Source: Pseudomonas sp. PDM18
GTDB lineage: Bacteria > Pseudomonadota > Gammaproteobacteria > Pseudomonadales > Pseudomonadaceae
DNA: 64,000 nucleotides
Assembly: GCF_014852585.1 (NCBI RefSeq)
Contig: NZ_JACVBX010000013.1
Location: 165,327 to 229,326 of the forward strand
Reading direction: 5' to 3'
The translations under genes and the position numbers were made by a program. This document shows positions 1-9,211 of the stretch, one piece after another; the stretch's first letter is position 1, and each line of letters opens with the position of its first letter. The notes under the pieces were generated by a model. The model was not told the DNA's origin. It saw nothing but the letters and a program-made list of their open reading frames with translations, and made no database searches.

Positions 1-3000
1 CTCCTGGGCGTGGTACATCATCACCATGCCGTCCTTCACGCGCTGGCTGACCACCGCGCGGCAGGTGGCGGCACCGTTGGCGTTGAAGACCTCGACCCAG
101 TCGTTGTCCTCGATGCCTACGCTTTTCGCGTCGTGCTCGCTCATCCAGATGATCGGGCCGCCGCGCGACAGGGTGAGCATCAGCAGGTTGTCGCTGTAGG
201 TGGAGTGGATGCCCCACTTCTGGTGCGGGGTGATCCAGTTCAGGGTGATCTCGGCGTGGCCGTTGGGCTTCTTGTTGAACAGCTTGTCGGTGCTGCGGGT
301 GTTGACCGGCGGCCGGTAGCTGACGAAGCCCTCGCCGAAGGCCTGCATCCAGGGGTGATCCTGGTAGAACTGCTGGCGGCCGGTGAGGGTGCGCCACGGG
401 ATCATTTCGTGGACGTTGGTATAGCCGGCGTTGTAGCTCACATGCTCGTCCTCCAGGCCCGACCAGGTGGGGCTGGAGATGATCTTGCGCGGCTGCGCCT
501 GGACGTCGCGGAAGCGGATCTTCTCTTCTTCCTTGGGCAGCGCGAGATGGGTATGGTCGCGGCCGGTGAACTTCGACAGCGCTTCCCAGGCCTTCACGGC
601 GACCTGGCCGTTGGTTTCCGGTGCCAGGGCGAGGATCACCTCGGCGGCGTCGATAGCACTCTCGATGCGCGGGCGGCCTTCGCTGATGCCGGTCTCGGTG
701 ACCTTGTGGTTCAGCTCGCCGAGCAGCTTGATTTCCTTGTCGGTGTTCCAGCCGATGCCCTTGCCGCCGTTGCCGAGTTTGTCCAGCAGCGGGCCGAGGG
801 AGGTGAACTTCTTGTAGGTGTTGGGGTAGTCACGCTCGACCACGTGCAGGGTCGGCATGGTGCGGCCGGGAACCGGTTCGCACTCGCCCTTCTTCCAGTC
901 GCTGCCGCCGAACGGCTGCGCGAGTTCGTTGGCGGTGTCGTGCAGCAGCGGCACGGTCACCAGGTCCTTCTCCACGCCCAGGTGGCCGACGGAGACTTCG
1001 GAGAACTTCTTGGCAATCGCCTTGTAGATCTCCCAGTCGCTCTTGGCTTCCCAGGCCGGGTCGGTGGCGGCCGACAGCGGGTGGATAAAGGGGTGCATGT
1101 CGGAGGTGTTGAGGTCGTCCTTCTCGTACCAGGTCGCGGTCGGCAGGACGATGTCCGAGTACATGCAGGTGGAGGACATGCGGAAGTCGAGGGTGGTGAC
1201 CAGGTCCAGCTTGCCCTCGGCGCCTTCGTCGACCCAATCCACTTCGCCCGGGCAGGGGCCGCCGGCCTTGCCGAGGTCGTCGTTCATCACGCCGTTCTTC
1301 GCGCCCAGCAGGTACTTGAGCATGTACTCGTGACCCTTGCCCGAGGAGCCGAGCAGGTTAGAACGCCAGATGAACATGTTGCGCGGGAAGTTCTGCGGAT
1401 CGTCCGGCTGCTCGCTGGCCACGCGCAGGTTGCCCGCCTTGAGTTCGCGGACCACGTAGTCCTGCACCGGGATGCCGGCGCGCTCGGCGTCAGCGGCGAT
1501 GTGCAGCGGGTTGCGGTTGAGCTGCGGGGCGGACGGCAGCCAGCCCATGCGTTCGGCGCGGATGTTGTAGTCCAGCGCGTGCTCGGGGAACTGCTTGGTG
1601 TCGGCCAGCGGCGAGAGGACTTCGTGCATCGAAATCTTCTCGTGGCGCCATTGCGAGCTGTGCAGGTAGAAGAAGCTGGTGCCGTTCATCTGCCGCGGCG
1701 GACGGCTCCAGTCGGTACCGAAGGCCAGCGGGACCCAGCCGGTCTGCGGGCGGAGTTTTTCCTGGCCGACGTAGTGCGCCCAGCCGCCACCGCTCTGGCC
1801 GATGCAGCCGCACATCATCAGCATGTTGATGACCGCGCGGTAGTTCATGTCCATGTGATACCAGTGGTTCATCGCGGCGCCGATGATGACCATGGCCTTG
1901 CCATGGGTCTTGTCGGCGCTGTCGGCGAACTCGCGGGCCACCTGGATGGCGCGGGCAGCCGGTACGCCGGTGATGCGGGCCTGCCAGGCCGGGGTGTAGG
2001 GCACGTCGGCGTCGGTGTAGGAGGCAGCGACGTTGCCGCCGCCCAGGCCACGGTCGACGCTGTAGTTGGCCATCTGCAGGTCATACACGGTGGCGACGCG
2101 CAGGGTCTGGCCGTCGGCGCCGGTGACTTCGCGGAAGGGTACGCGACGCACCAGCACCTCGTCGTTGTCCACGCCCTTGAAGTGCGGGTGTTCCTGGCCG
2201 GCGAAGTACGGGAAGCCGACGTCGCAGGCCTTTTCCGGGCCATCGATCAGGGTCAGGGCCAGGCGGGTTTCACGCTTGGCGCCGCCTTCGGTTTCCTCGA
2301 TGTTCCACTTGCCCGACTCGCCCCAGCGGTAGCCGATGGCGCCGGTGGGCGAAACCAGCTCGCCGGAGATTTCGTCCAGGCCGATGGTCTTCCACTCGGG
2401 GTTGTTGTCCTGGCCGAGGTTGTTCGCCAGGTCAGCCGCGCGCAGGTAGCGGGTCGGCTTGAGTACGCCGTCGGTGTGCGGTTCGAGCAGCACCAGCATC
2501 GGCATGTCGGTGTACTGGCGGCAGTAATCGACGAAGTAGGCGCTGGGTTTCTCGAGGTGGAATTCCTTGAGGATGACGTGACCAAAGGCCATGCCCAGTG
2601 CGGCGTCGGTGCCCTGCTTGGGGTTGAGCCAGAGGTCGGTGAGCTTGGCCACTTCGGAGTAGTCCGGGGTGACGGCCACGGTCTTGGTGCCCTTGTAGCG
2701 GACTTCGGTGAAGAAGTGCGCGTCGGGGGTGCGGGTCTGCGGGACGTTGGAGCCCCAGGCGATGATGTAGCTGGAGTTGTACCAATCGGCCGATTCCGGC
2801 ACGTCGGTCTGCTCGCCCCAGATCTGCGGGGAGGCCGGCGGCAGGTCGCAGTACCAGTCGTAGAAGGACAGGCACACGCCACCGATCAGCGACAGGTAAC
2901 GGGCGCCAGCGGCGTAGCTGACCATCGACATGGCCGGGATCGGCGAGAAGCCGACTACGCGGTCCGGGCCGTAGGCCTTGGCGGTGTAGACGTTGGCGGC

Positions 3001-3513
3001 GGCAATGATCTCGGTGACTTCGCTCCAGCTCGAACGGATGAAGCCGCCCAGGCCGCGTTCGCTCTTGTAGCTTTTCGCCTTGGCCTTGTCTTCGACGATG
3101 CTGGCCCAGGCGTCCACCGGGTCGTTGTGGGCAGCGCGGGCCTCACGCCAGAGCTTGAGCAGCGGCTTGCGCACCTTGGGGTACTTCAGGCGGTTGGCGC
3201 TGTACATGTACCAGGAGTAGCTGGCGCCACGGGGACAGCCGCGTGGCTCGTGGTTGGGCAGGTCCGGGCGGGTACGCGGGTAGTCGGTCTGCTGGGTTTC
3301 CCAGGTGATCAGGCCATTCTTCACGTAGATCTTCCAGGAGCACGAGCCAGTGCAGTTCACCCCGTGGGTAGAGCGAACGATCTTGTCGTGCTGCCAGCGC
3401 TGCCGGTAACTGTTTTCCCAGGCCCGGCTTTCGTTGGTGACCTCGCCATGACCATCGGCGAATTCACCCTGCTTCTTCTTGAAGAATTGCAGGCGGTCGA
3501 GTAGGTAACTCAT
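1..3513 (-). CDS. narG: Respiratory nitrate reductase alpha subunit NarG (3' end outside window)
   Basis: Catalytic molybdenum (bis-MGD) subunit of the membrane-bound quinol:nitrate reductase NarGHI, which reduces nitrate to nitrite on the cytoplasmic face during anaerobic respiration. Reverse translation from the ATG at 3513 gives MSYLLDRLQFFKKKQGEF and reads open to the left edge. That is 1171 codons of a protein that is about 1260 residues in P. aeruginosa, so roughly 90 C-terminal residues are missing. The FS0 [4Fe-4S] ligands typical of NarG are visible as H50, C54, C58 and C93. The segment YDWYCDLP carries the region of the Asp that ligates molybdenum in E. coli NarG. It is followed upstream by narK2 on the same strand with a 95-bp gap, the usual narK1K2GHJI arrangement. 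narH, narJ and narI would lie beyond the left edge. Confidence 0.97.
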   Translation of the reverse strand, partial: MSYLLDRLQFFKKKQGEFADGHGEVTNESRAWENSYRQRWQHDKIVRSTHGVNCTGSCSWKIYVKNGLITWETQQTDYPRTRPDLPNHEPRGCPRGASYSWYMYSANRLKYPKVRKPLLKLWREARAAHNDPVDAWASIVEDKAKAKSYKSERGLGGFIRSSWSEVTEIIAAANVYTAKAYGPDRVVGFSPIPAMSMVSYAAGARYLSLIGGVCLSFYDWYCDLPPASPQIWGEQTDVPESADWYNSSYIIAWGSNVPQTRTPDAHFFTEVRYKGTKTVAVTPDYSEVAKLTDLWLNPKQGTDAALGMAFGHVILKEFHLEKPSAYFVDYCRQYTDMPMLVLLEPHTDGVLKPTRYLRAADLANNLGQDNNPEWKTIGLDEISGELVSPTGAIGYRWGESGKWNIEETEGGAKRETRLALTLIDGPEKACDVGFPYFAGQEHPHFKGVDNDEVLVRRVPFREVTGADGQTLRVATVYDLQMANYSVDRGLGGGNVAASYTDADVPYTPAWQARITGVPAARAIQVAREFADSADKTHGKAMVIIGAAMNHWYHMDMNYRAVINMLMMCGCIGQSGGGWAHYVGQEKLRPQTGWVPLAFGTDWSRPPRQMNGTSFFYLHSSQWRHEKISMHEVLSPLADTKQFPEHALDYNIRAERMGWLPSAPQLNRNPLHIAADAERAGIPVQDYVVRELKAGNLRVASEQPDDPQNFPRNMFIWRSNLLGSSGKGHEYMLKYLLGAKNGVMNDDLGKAGGPCPGEVDWVDEGAEGKLDLVTTLDFRMSSTCMYSDIVLPTATWYEKDDLNTSDMHPFIHPLSAATDPAWEAKSDWEIYKAIAKKFSEVSVGHLGVEKDLVTVPLLHDTANELAQPFGGSDWKKGECEPVPGRTMPTLHVVERDYPNTYKKFTSLGPLLDKLGNGGKGIGWNTDKEIKLLGELNHKVTETGISEGRPRIESAIDAAEVILALAPETNGQVAVKAWEALSKFTGRDHTHLALPKEEEKIRFRDVQAQPRKIISSPTWSGLEDEHVSYNAGYTNVHEMIPWRTLTGRQQFYQDHPWMQAFGEGFVSYRPPVNTRSTDKLFNKKPNGHAEITLNWITPHQKWGIHSTYSDNLLMLTLSRGGPIIWMSEHDAKSVGIEDNDWVEVFNANGAATCRAVVSQRVKDGMVMMYHAQE

Positions 3514-3579
3514 CTGTATCTCCTCACCCGGTCTGCGCCGGGCGTTCAAACGCTAATCAAGCTCGCGGAACGGTTTGGC

Positions 3580-3601
3580 GGCGGGCGCAGGCGCGCCCGC
3601 C
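3580..3601 (-). other. GC-rich intercistronic hairpin between narK2 and narG
   Basis: Perfect 9-bp arms GGCGGGCGC (3580-3588) and GCGCCCGCC (3593-3601) enclose a 4-base loop. It lies just after the narK2 stop and about 65 bases before the narG start. No T-run follows it on the minus strand, so it looks more like an mRNA-processing or stability structure than a full terminator. That role is inferred. Confidence 0.45.
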
Positions 3602-3608
3602 ACGGCAA

Positions 3609-5012
3609 TCAGCAGGGGCTTTCGGCGCCCTTGCGCGCGTACCACCACCAGGTGGCGACGATGCAGCTCAGGTAGTACGCGACGAAGACGTAGAGGGCGC
3701 CCTCGGCACTGCCGCTCATGTCCAGCGAAGTGCCGAAGGCCTTGGGAATGAAGAAGCCGCCGAAGGCGCCGATGGCAGCGGAGAAACCGATCACCGCAGC
3801 CGATTCCATGCTGGCGTTCCTGGTCGCCTGGGCTTCGCTGACGCCACCTTGCTTCAGGCGTGCGGCCCACTCGTTGCGGAAGATCACCGGGATCATCCGG
3901 AAGGTGCTGCCGTTGCCGATGCCGGCGAAGAAGAACAGGCCGATGAAGGAACCGAGGAAGCCGAAGAAGCTGCCGGCGTTGCCGGCGCTGGGCAGGAAGC
4001 TGATCACCGCGAACACGCCGGCGATCATTGCCGCGTAGTTCCACAGGGTGATGCGCGCGCCGCCGAACTTGTCCGCCAGCCAGCCACCCAGCGGGCGGCT
4101 CAGGGCGCCGACCAGCGGGCCGAGGAAGGCGTACTGCAGCGGGTTGATGTCCGGGAACTGGGTCTTGCTGAGCATGGCGAAGCCGGCGGAGAAGCCGATG
4201 AACGAGCCGAAGGTGGCCACGTACAGCCAGCACATCAGCCAGTTGTGCTTGCGCTTGAAGATCACCGACTGGTCGCGGAAGGAAGCCTTGGCATCAGCGA
4301 TGTCGTTCATGCCGAACCAGGCGGCCACCGAGACCACGGCGATGAAGGGCACCCAGATCCAGCCGGCGTTCTGCAGGAACAGGCGACCACCGTCCGACAG
4401 CTGCTGCGGCTCGCCACCGAAGGCGCCGAACAGGCCACCGGCCACGGCCAGCGGCACAGCGAACTGCATCACCGAGACGCCCAGGTTACCCAGGCCGGCG
4501 TTCAGGCCCAGGGCGGTGCCCTGCTGGTTCTTGGGGTAGAAGAAGCTGATGTTGGACATGCTCGATGCGAAGTTGCCGCCGCCGAAGCCGCACAGCAGCG
4601 CGATGGTCGCGAACACCCAGTACGGGGTGCTCGGGTCCTGTACGGCGAAGCCCAGCCAGAGGCAGGGGATCAGCAGCGAGGCGGTAGACAGCGCGGTCCA
4701 GCGGCGGCCGCCGACCATCGGCACCATGAAGGAGTAGAACACCCGCAACGTGGCGCCGGAGATCGACGGCAGCGCGGCGAGCAGAAACAGCTGGTCGTTG
4801 CTGAAGCTGAAGCCGGCGGCGTTCAGGCGCACGGTGACGGTGCTCCAGATCATCCACACAGCGAAGGCGAGCAGCAGCGCGGGAATCGAGATCCACAGGT
4901 TGCGTGCGGCGATGCGCTTGCCGCTGCGCGCCCAGAACTCGGGATCCTCGGGGCGCCAGTCGATCAGCAGCGGACCGCTGGCGGCTTTGAGTTGGGAATT
5001 GATCATGCCCAT
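3609..5012 (-). CDS. narK2: Nitrate/nitrite transporter NarK2 (MFS)
   Basis: A 467-residue inner-membrane major facilitator with about 12 hydrophobic segments, of the nitrate/nitrite porter family. It carries the glycine-rich signatures of the family, for example LCGFGGGNFASSMSNISFFYP near residue 150 and SAGFAMLSKTQFP in the second half. In P. aeruginosa NarK2 is the main transporter needed for nitrate uptake and nitrite export in denitrification. Compared with the upstream narK1 product it has a longer hydrophilic N-terminus (LLIDWRPEDPEFW), typical of the NarK2-type half. The start is the ATG at 5012, only 12 bases after the narK1 stop, so the two are probably co-transcribed with narG from the promoter before narK1. 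Confidence 0.93.
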   Translation of the reverse strand: MGMINSQLKAASGPLLIDWRPEDPEFWARSGKRIAARNLWISIPALLLAFAVWMIWSTVTVRLNAAGFSFSNDQLFLLAALPSISGATLRVFYSFMVPMVGGRRWTALSTASLLIPCLWLGFAVQDPSTPYWVFATIALLCGFGGGNFASSMSNISFFYPKNQQGTALGLNAGLGNLGVSVMQFAVPLAVAGGLFGAFGGEPQQLSDGGRLFLQNAGWIWVPFIAVVSVAAWFGMNDIADAKASFRDQSVIFKRKHNWLMCWLYVATFGSFIGFSAGFAMLSKTQFPDINPLQYAFLGPLVGALSRPLGGWLADKFGGARITLWNYAAMIAGVFAVISFLPSAGNAGSFFGFLGSFIGLFFFAGIGNGSTFRMIPVIFRNEWAARLKQGGVSEAQATRNASMESAAVIGFSAAIGAFGGFFIPKAFGTSLDMSGSAEGALYVFVAYYLSCIVATWWWYARKGAESPC

Positions 5013-5024
5013 GACGGCACTACC

Positions 5025-6326
5025 TCAGGATTGACGAGAAGGAATGGGGGTAGCGTCGACGTCGGCCGCCTGGGCCTGGCCATCGAGGCGTTGCTGCTGT
5101 TTGATCGCGTAATGCATCCAGACCATGCAGATCACGGTCAGGCCGAACAGCAACATGAAGCAGGAGGAGCGCACGCCGATGTGGTCGGCGGCGTAGCCGA
5201 ACAGGATCGGCAGGCAGAAGCCGCCGAGCCCGCCGATGACCCCGACCATGCCGCCAACGGTGCCCATGTTCTGCGGGTAGTAGTCGTGGATGATCCGGTA
5301 CACGCTGGCCTTGCCGAAGCCCTGGGCGATTCCCACGACGAACACCAGAAAGGTGAAGAGCCAGACGTTCAGGCCGATGCCGAGGCTGACGTCGCCCCGG
5401 ATGCCGTGGATGGTCATGGTGGTCGGCGGGTACGAGAGGAAGAACAGGCAGACCAGGCAGATCCAGAACACGCCCCAGTTCACCGCACGAGCGCCGTAGT
5501 TGTCGCTGAACCAGCCGCCCAGGGCGCGGATCAGGCCCGACGGCAGGGTGAACAGCATGGTGATGAAGGAGGCGGTGCGCAGGTCCAGGCCGTACTCGGC
5601 GATGTAGTACTTGGGCAGCCACAGGGCCAGGGCGACGAAGCCGCCGAAGACGAAGAAGTAGTACAGGCCGAAGCGCCACACGCGCAGCTCGCCCAGCGGT
5701 GCCAGTTGCTTGGCCAGTGTCGGGCGCGGACGGCTCGGGTCGGCGTCGCCGCCCTTGGTATGGGCCGGGTCGGTCCAGGTGCAGAACCAGAACAGCAGCG
5801 CGGTCACCAGCATGGCCACCGAGTAGATCTGCGGGACCATGCGCCAGCCGAAGGCGACCACGATCATCGGCGCCACCAGGTTGGTGATCGCCGCACCGGC
5901 GTTGCCGGCGCCGAAGATGCCCATAGCGGTGCCCTGGCGTTCCTTCTCGAACCACGAGGAGGTGTAGGCGATGCCCACGGCGAAGGAGCCACCGGCCAGG
6001 CCGACGAACAGACCCAGTACCAGGTAGTGCCAGTAGAGGGTGGCGAAGGCCAGGCCGTAGATCGGGATGGCCACCAGCAGCATGTGGATGAAGAACACGA
6101 TGCGCCCGCCGAAGCGGTCGGTGATCAAGCCCAGCGGCAGGCGAACCAGCGAACCGGTAAGAATCGGCAGCGCCACCATCAGGCCGAACTGCGCCTCGGA
6201 CAGGCCCAGCTCTTCCTTGATGCGGATACCGATGATCGAAAACATCGTCCAGACCGCGAAGTTCACGGCGAACGCCAGTGTGCTCATGCCGAGCACGGAG
6301 TACTGTTTCTGACGGTGGGACAACAT
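5025..6326 (-). CDS. narK1: Nitrate/nitrite transporter NarK1 (MFS)
   Basis: An MFS transporter of 433 residues, first gene of the leftward narK1K2G... transcript. It shows the family signatures PLGLITDRFGGR (loop 2-3) and FVGLAGGSFAVGIAYTSSWF. The ATG at 6326 is preferred over the in-frame GTG at 6338. A GGAAG Shine-Dalgarno-like element lies about 11 bases before the ATG, whereas the GTG has no properly spaced site. NarK1-type proteins are usually regarded as nitrate/proton symporters working beside a NarK2 exchanger. An Anr/Fnr box and a NarL site upstream indicate control by oxygen and nitrate. Confidence 0.93.
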   Translation of the reverse strand: MLSHRQKQYSVLGMSTLAFAVNFAVWTMFSIIGIRIKEELGLSEAQFGLMVALPILTGSLVRLPLGLITDRFGGRIVFFIHMLLVAIPIYGLAFATLYWHYLVLGLFVGLAGGSFAVGIAYTSSWFEKERQGTAMGIFGAGNAGAAITNLVAPMIVVAFGWRMVPQIYSVAMLVTALLFWFCTWTDPAHTKGGDADPSRPRPTLAKQLAPLGELRVWRFGLYYFFVFGGFVALALWLPKYYIAEYGLDLRTASFITMLFTLPSGLIRALGGWFSDNYGARAVNWGVFWICLVCLFFLSYPPTTMTIHGIRGDVSLGIGLNVWLFTFLVFVVGIAQGFGKASVYRIIHDYYPQNMGTVGGMVGVIGGLGGFCLPILFGYAADHIGVRSSCFMLLFGLTVICMVWMHYAIKQQQRLDGQAQAADVDATPIPSRQS

Positions 6327-6387
6327 GGCTAAGCTCACTTCCAGACGGTCTTTGCCCGCACGTTAGGTAAGGACCAGCCGCCTTCTC

Positions 6388-6401
6388 TTGATCGCCATCA
6401 A
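6388..6401. promoter_or_regulatory. Anr/Fnr box in the narK1-narX intergenic region
   Basis: TTGATCGCCATCAA is a perfect match to the Fnr/Anr consensus TTGAT-N4-ATCAA. Its centre is about 68 bp from the narK1 start codon, which allows a -41.5 activator position for leftward transcription. In P. aeruginosa the narK1 operon is known to need Anr. Confidence 0.85.
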
Positions 6402-6438
6402 TGAGCCAAACCGCGATTCATGAGCAGATGCGCGCCGC

Positions 6439-6454
6439 TACCTCCTTGTGGGTA
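6439..6454. promoter_or_regulatory. NarL-type 7-2-7 inverted heptamers
   Basis: TACCTCC-TT-GTGGGTA matches the NarL/NarP 7-2-7 consensus (TACYYMT-N2-AKRRGTA) at 6 of 7 positions in each heptamer. It lies upstream of the Anr box relative to narK1 and 46 bp before the narX start, so it could serve narK1 activation, narXL autoregulation, or both. This was assigned by consensus only. Confidence 0.65.
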
Positions 6455-6499
6455 TCACCGAAAAGAATGCTTAACACATTGTTTTAAAAGGCATTTATT

Positions 6500-8362
6500 A
6501 TGAACACGGCACGCACTGCCGACCCTACCGGCAACGACCGACTCTTTGTGGGTAGTCCCCCTGCCGGGCGCCCCTCCCTGCGCAAATCCATCGTCGTGCG
6601 CTTTGGTTGCTACCTCACCCTGCTGGTATCACTGGCCCTGGCCGGGATGTTCAGCGCCCTGCTGTTCGCCGACTATTCGCATCAGGATGCCGCGGTGATC
6701 AACCAGGCTGGCTCGCTGCGGATGCTCACCTACCGCCTGGCGCTGGACCCGTCGCCGATCAACCGCCAGTCCCTGCAATCGACCCTCGCCGCGCGCCTGG
6801 ACAACGACGAGATCACCCGCCTGCTGCGCCGCTCCGATGCCGACGCGCCGATCCGCCAGCAGCACGACCGGTTGCGCACGGAACTGCAGAACCTCGACCT
6901 CTCCGAAGCGCCGGCCCTGGCCACCCTGGACACCTTCGTCGGACACATCGACGACTTCGTCGGCACCCTGCAGCGCAACGCCGAGTACCGCTCGCAGATG
7001 CTCAGCACGGTGCAGGGCCTGTGCCTGTTCCTCAGCCTGCTGGTGGTGTTCATCAGCCTCTACGACCTGAGCTACCACGTCGTCGGCCCGCTGCGCGAAC
7101 TGACCACCACCGCCCGCCGACTGGGCGAAGGCGACCTCGATGCCAGGGTCAGCAGCAGCGGTGAAGACGAGCTGAGCCAGCTTGGCGAGCGCTTCAACCA
7201 GATGGCCGCGGAACTGCAGACCAGCTACCGCGAGCTGGAAGCGCGGGTGGAAGACAAGACCCGCGATCTCTCCAACAGTCACCAGCGCCTGGAACTGCTC
7301 TACGACAGCGCCCGCCGCCTCGGCCAGGACCCGTACGACGAGCGCTCGCTGCAGCCGCTGCTGAATCAGCTGGAGCGCGTGCTGCAGGCTGGCAAGGTGA
7401 CCCTGTGCCTGAACAAGGACGGCGTCGAGCGCGCCTACTCCTCGCTCACCACCGACGGCATCACCGGCAGTTTCTGCCTGCAGGGCAACTGCGGCGAATG
7501 CCGCGCCCAGGCCGAGAACTGCAACAACCCGATCCGCGGCATCAACCCGCTGCTGATGCAGCCGCTGTCCATCGGCGAGCACCGCTTCGGCGAGCTGTTC
7601 ATCGAGACCCCCGACGGCCACCTCGAAGACTGGCAACAGCAGTTCGTCGAGGGCTTCTGCGACAACATCGCGCGCACCTTCGCACTGTCCCTGCAACAGG
7701 AGCAGGAGAACCGCCTGGCGTTGTTCGCCGAGCGCAGCACCATCGCCCGCGAGCTGCACGATTCGCTGGCGCAGTCGCTGTCCTACCTGAAGATCCAGGT
7801 CAGCCGCCTGACTACCCTGCTCAAGCGCGACGTGCCGGCCCAGAAGATCGACGAGACCCTCGACGAACTGCGCGAAGGGCTCAACAGCGCCTATCGCCAA
7901 TTGCGCGAGCTGCTCACCACCTTCCGCCTGAGCCTTGAGCAATCCAGCCTGGAAGCGGCACTGGTGAAGACCGTGGCGGAGTTCGGCGAGCGCGGCGATC
8001 TGTCCATAGAACTGGACAACCGCCTGGCGCATATCCCGCTCAACCCCAATGAAGAAATCCACGTCCTGCAGATCGTCCGCGAAGCGCTGTCCAACGTGGT
8101 GCGCCACGCCCAGGCGACGCAGGCGAAGGTCACCCTCTTCGAGGATGCCGAGGACCAGGTGTGCATCACCGTGGACGATGATGGAGTCGGCTTTGACGCA
8201 GCGCAGAGCCGCAATGGGCATTATGGGCTTAGCATCATGCAGGAGCGCAGTCAGACCCTGGAAGCCACCTTCACCATCGCCCCGCGCGAGTCGCAGGGCA
8301 CCCGCGTCAGTGTGCGCTTTGCCCACAAACCCCTGTCGCAATACCCGGAGACCCACCCATGA
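6500..8362 (+). CDS. narX: Nitrate/nitrite sensor histidine kinase NarX
   Basis: A 620-residue membrane sensor kinase. The first membrane segment is around residues 34-56. A P-box-like nitrate-binding motif follows (NQAGSLRMLTYRL, 68-80), with the periplasmic helical domain to about 165. The second membrane segment is about 167-190 and is followed by HAMP. A cysteine cluster (C326, C331, C334, C341) sits in the central domain, as in other NarX proteins. The HisKA_3 phosphoacceptor is H420 in ARELHDSLAQS, and a HATPase_c domain ends the protein. Its stop codon overlaps the narL start (ATGA), so the two are translationally coupled. It is divergent from narK1 across a regulatory region of 173 bp. 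The Shine-Dalgarno before the ATG is weak. Confidence 0.96.
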   Translation: MNTARTADPTGNDRLFVGSPPAGRPSLRKSIVVRFGCYLTLLVSLALAGMFSALLFADYSHQDAAVINQAGSLRMLTYRLALDPSPINRQSLQSTLAARLDNDEITRLLRRSDADAPIRQQHDRLRTELQNLDLSEAPALATLDTFVGHIDDFVGTLQRNAEYRSQMLSTVQGLCLFLSLLVVFISLYDLSYHVVGPLRELTTTARRLGEGDLDARVSSSGEDELSQLGERFNQMAAELQTSYRELEARVEDKTRDLSNSHQRLELLYDSARRLGQDPYDERSLQPLLNQLERVLQAGKVTLCLNKDGVERAYSSLTTDGITGSFCLQGNCGECRAQAENCNNPIRGINPLLMQPLSIGEHRFGELFIETPDGHLEDWQQQFVEGFCDNIARTFALSLQQEQENRLALFAERSTIARELHDSLAQSLSYLKIQVSRLTTLLKRDVPAQKIDETLDELREGLNSAYRQLRELLTTFRLSLEQSSLEAALVKTVAEFGERGDLSIELDNRLAHIPLNPNEEIHVLQIVREALSNVVRHAQATQAKVTLFEDAEDQVCITVDDDGVGFDAAQSRNGHYGLSIMQERSQTLEATFTIAPRESQGTRVSVRFAHKPLSQYPETHP

Positions 8363-9012
8363 CGGCCACCCCCACCGATGACCGCGCGCGCATCCTGCTC
8401 GTCGACGACCACCCGATGATGCGCAAGGGCGTGGTCCAACTGCTGGAGTTCGAGGACGACCTGGAAGTGGTGGGCGAAGCCGGCAGTGGCGAGGAGGCGC
8501 TACGCATGGCCGCGGAGCTGGAACCGGACATGATCCTGCTCGACCTCAACATGAAGGGCATGACCGGCCTCGACACCCTGCGCGCCATGCGCGAGAACGG
8601 CGAAGACGCGCGCATCGTGGTGTTCACCGTTTCCGATGACCGCAACGACGTGATCAACGTGCTGCGCGCCGGCGCCGACGGCTACCTGCTCAAGGACATG
8701 GAACCTGAACGTCTGCTGGAGCACATCCGCCAGGCCGCCACCGGCCAGCTCACCATCAGCCCGCAGCTGACCCAGGTACTGGCCCAGGCTCTGCGCGGCG
8801 ACGACAGGCCCAAGGGCATCGAGGAACTCACCGACCGCGAGCGGCAGATCCTGCGCCAGCTCTCCCACGGCTATAGCAACAAGATGATCGCGCGCAAACT
8901 CGACATCACCGAAGGCACGGTGAAGGTTCATGTGAAGCGTGTGCTGCACAAGCTGGGGATGCGCTCGCGGGTAGAGGCGGCGGTTTGGGCGGTGGAGAAC
9001 CACCTCGTCTGA
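8359..9012 (+). CDS. narL: Nitrate response regulator NarL
   Basis: A 217-residue NarL/FixJ-type response regulator. The receiver domain has acidic residues in LLVDDHP and the phosphoacceptor D62 in ILLDLNMKG. The C-terminal LuxR-type helix-turn-helix starts at LTDRERQILRQLSHG and includes TEGTVKVHVKRVL. It is the partner of NarX and overlaps it by 4 bases. It should bind the heptamer palindrome at 6439-6454 to control nar transcription in response to nitrate. Confidence 0.96.
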   Translation: MTATPTDDRARILLVDDHPMMRKGVVQLLEFEDDLEVVGEAGSGEEALRMAAELEPDMILLDLNMKGMTGLDTLRAMRENGEDARIVVFTVSDDRNDVINVLRAGADGYLLKDMEPERLLEHIRQAATGQLTISPQLTQVLAQALRGDDRPKGIEELTDRERQILRQLSHGYSNKMIARKLDITEGTVKVHVKRVLHKLGMRSRVEAAVWAVENHLV

Positions 9013-9061
9013 CCGCCACGGCTCTTCAGCGTACCACCGCGAATCAAAATGCGTCCTCTGT

Positions 9062-9107
9062 TGTAGCGGGCCATGCCCGCGATCGCGCGCATGGCGCGCT
9101 CCTACAG
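9062..9107. repeat. REP-like extragenic palindrome
   Basis: Two imperfect inverted arms run from TGTAGCGGGCCATGCCCGCG to GCGCGCATGGCGCGCTCCT, meeting at a central GATCGC, after narL. The layout (TGTAG... CTACA ends, GC-rich 40-50 bp dyad) is that of Pseudomonas REP sequences. It may act as an mRNA 3' end structure for narXL. Confidence 0.7.
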
Positions 9108-9211
9108 GCTGGCGCCACCACCGCGCGAAATGCGCGCTTCCCCACGAAACCTCTACTTCTCACATGATTGCGGTATCCTGCGGCGCAACCTGTCCCCTCC
9201 CAGGAGCCGTC

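Noticed and set aside
10..3504. Long open frame on the plus strand (about 1160 codons) over narG
   Set aside because: It is the exact antisense of narG in the same codon register, a common effect of GC-rich codon use. The minus strand reads as a complete NarG with its cluster ligands.
3849..6332. Long plus-strand frame over narK2-narK1
   Set aside because: Antisense to two clear MFS transporters. Composition (His/Gln/Ala/Glu-rich) is typical of a shadow frame.
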